Under the pieces are notes generated by a model. It was not told the DNA's origin. It saw only the letters and a list, made by a program, of their open reading frames with translations, and searched no databases. From contig JACQMZ010000088.1 of NCBI GenBank assembly GCA_016203345.1, forward strand, positions 1-6,176: 6,176 nucleotides of DNA, read 5' to 3'. This stretch comes from Candidatus Woesearchaeota archaeon. GTDB taxonomy: Archaea > Nanobdellota > Nanobdellia > Woesearchaeales > ARS49. Shown here one piece after another: positions 5,436 through 6,176 of this stretch. The translations under genes were made by a program, and so were the position numbers. Position 1 is the stretch's first letter. Each line of letters opens with the position of its first letter.

Positions 5436-5940
5436 TGTTTTGGCAGTGGGGTGGGCGGTTGTGCTCGGTCAATTTCTGCAATATTTTACTGTACAAATCT
5501 GTTGAGCAGTACCATCCGTGGTCGATCATGGTGTCGATGGCTTGTTTGACTTCTTGTGAGCGTAGTTTTTTTTGGTGTAAGAGTGTGAAGAGTACGTGAA
5601 TGGATCCTGCGGTTTTGACGTTTGCGAATTCGCCTGTGAGTCGCGCGGCCCGATCGTCTACGATGGCTGTGCAATTGTTGCCTTTTGCGTGAGAGAGTAC
5701 GTCGAGGTCTGCCGCGTCCAGGTGTGGCGCGCGTAGTGTGCACGTAACTTCTACTATGCGTAAGGTGCCGTTGCCGATGAGGTTCTGGATGTACTGTGCT
5801 TCAGGCAAGCCATTGCCGCGTTCGACGACTTCTTGGTAGACAGAGCGCGGAATGAGGTTTGTGGTGTGTGTTAGTTTTTCGAGAATGCGCAGTTTTCCAA
5901 GGTAAATCAAGGGCGTTGCGTCAAACACCCACACAGTCAT
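5431..5940 (-). CDS. PIN-domain toxin, DUF3368 type
   Basis: The 169-residue product is a clear DUF3368-type PIN protein. Its landmarks in order are FDATPLIYLGKL (6-17, metal-binding Asp7), IPRSVYQEVVERG (30-42, Glu37), LDAADLDVLSHAK (74-86, Asp78 where relatives usually have Glu), AIVDDRAAR (92-100, Asp95/Asp96) and the late YCSTDLYSKIL (144-154). The four acidic positions needed for RNase activity are therefore present. It is expected to be the toxin of the UPF0175 antitoxin encoded just upstream, whose stop overlaps this ATG as ATGA. No ribosome binding site precedes the start, so translation probably depends on ribosomes finishing the antitoxin, keeping the toxin less abundant. Its own stop lies in the TATA box of the next module. 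Possible targets, such as tRNA, cannot be read from the sequence. Confidence 0.9.
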   Translation of the reverse strand: MTVWVFDATPLIYLGKLRILEKLTHTTNLIPRSVYQEVVERGNGLPEAQYIQNLIGNGTLRIVEVTCTLRAPHLDAADLDVLSHAKGNNCTAIVDDRAARLTGEFANVKTAGSIHVLFTLLHQKKLRSQEVKQAIDTMIDHGWYCSTDLYSKILQKLTEHNRPPHCQNI

Positions 5941-6176
5941 AGGGCGAGCTCGATGTCTTTCAGTACATGGCTGTCAGTGATCCAAGTGATTTTTTGGGTT
6001 CGGATAAAGTCTGCAAATTCCCATGCAGTCATCCGGGCTATTTTTGCTGCTTTGAGAAAGCTGATTTTTCCGTCTCGAAAGAGTTCAAGTGCTTTTTTCT
6101 TGTGAACTTCTTTGAGGCCTAGTGTCATGAGTTTTCTTGCCGCTTCTGATGTTTGCTGTTGTTCTTCTTCCCGAGG
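5937..6176 (-). CDS. UPF0175-family antitoxin, 5' end beyond the window
   Basis: Only the C-terminal 79 residues are visible. They include KLMTLGLKEV and the UPF0175 core ALELFRDGKISFLKAAKIARM, with a helix-turn-helix-like segment, then the family's short tail. The frame is open to the window edge, and the residues before the first internal ATG (6128) already match the helix that precedes the core in this family (EAARKLMTLG against TALRQLLTLG in the paralogue at 4609-4905). That ATG has no ribosome binding site, so a 63-residue protein starting there is unlikely; the true start lies outside, with an N-terminal DNA-binding part probably encoded there. A Glu/Gln-rich run (EEEQQQ) is the first thing seen. 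It forms an antitoxin-toxin pair with the PIN gene downstream, overlapping it by four bases. Confidence 0.82.
   Translation of the reverse strand, partial: PREEEQQQTSEAARKLMTLGLKEVHKKKALELFRDGKISFLKAAKIARMTAWEFADFIRTQKITWITDSHVLKDIELAL

Noticed and set aside
5937..6128. Complete 63-residue protein starting at 6128
   Set aside because: The family match continues upstream of this ATG to the window edge and no ribosome site precedes it; treated as the end of a longer antitoxin.
1..6176. CRISPR array, insertion sequence, integrase or attachment site
   Set aside because: No regularly spaced repeats, transposase or recombinase motifs, or long direct repeats were seen.

Overview
The window looks archaeal. 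The upstream regions carry A/T-rich TATA boxes (TATAAATA, TTTAAAAA, TTTAAATA), most of them followed by short leaders with GGAGG-type ribosome binding sites, and one sits at the spacing expected for a leaderless transcript. The gene content agrees: a PAC2-family protein of archaeal type and two PIN/UPF0175 toxin-antitoxin pairs, which are common in archaea. Small uncharacterised membrane proteins and tight gene packing would fit an uncultivated, possibly DPANN-type archaeon, but that placement is inference. No rRNA, tRNA or other taxonomic marker is present.

Layout. Positions 1-259 hold no convincing protein gene. They contain a long hairpin placed as a terminator for the leftward operon and, upstream of it, a weaker candidate RNA structure. 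Positions 260-1271 (minus strand) are a two-gene operon: a small cysteine-rich protein with one membrane segment, then a PAC2 protein starting one base after its stop. Positions 1272-1417 are a divergent control region with a TATA box for each side and a perfect inverted repeat (GGTTGC-N7-GCAACC) touching the rightward TATA box. Positions 1418-3277 (plus) are a two-gene operon of proteins I do not recognise, both apparently soluble and largely helical. It ends tail-to-tail on a leftward gene (3274-4569), and the two stop codons share the four bases TTAA. That leftward gene encodes a polytopic membrane protein with a lipoprotein-like N-terminus and a soluble C-terminal half of about 200 residues. 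Positions 4609-6176 (minus) hold two adjacent toxin-antitoxin modules. The upstream one is antitoxin then PIN toxin; the downstream one is PIN toxin then antitoxin. Both pairs overlap by ATGA.

How the genes work together. The clearest functional unit is the pair of PIN modules, whose translation signals differ in a way that could favour antitoxin over toxin in both gene orders. In two places (4606-4614 and 5428-5435) the TATA box of the next gene contains the stop codon of the previous gene in the same register. The operon at 1418-3277 and the membrane protein facing it are the main unknowns. Nothing in the sequence proves that they act together.
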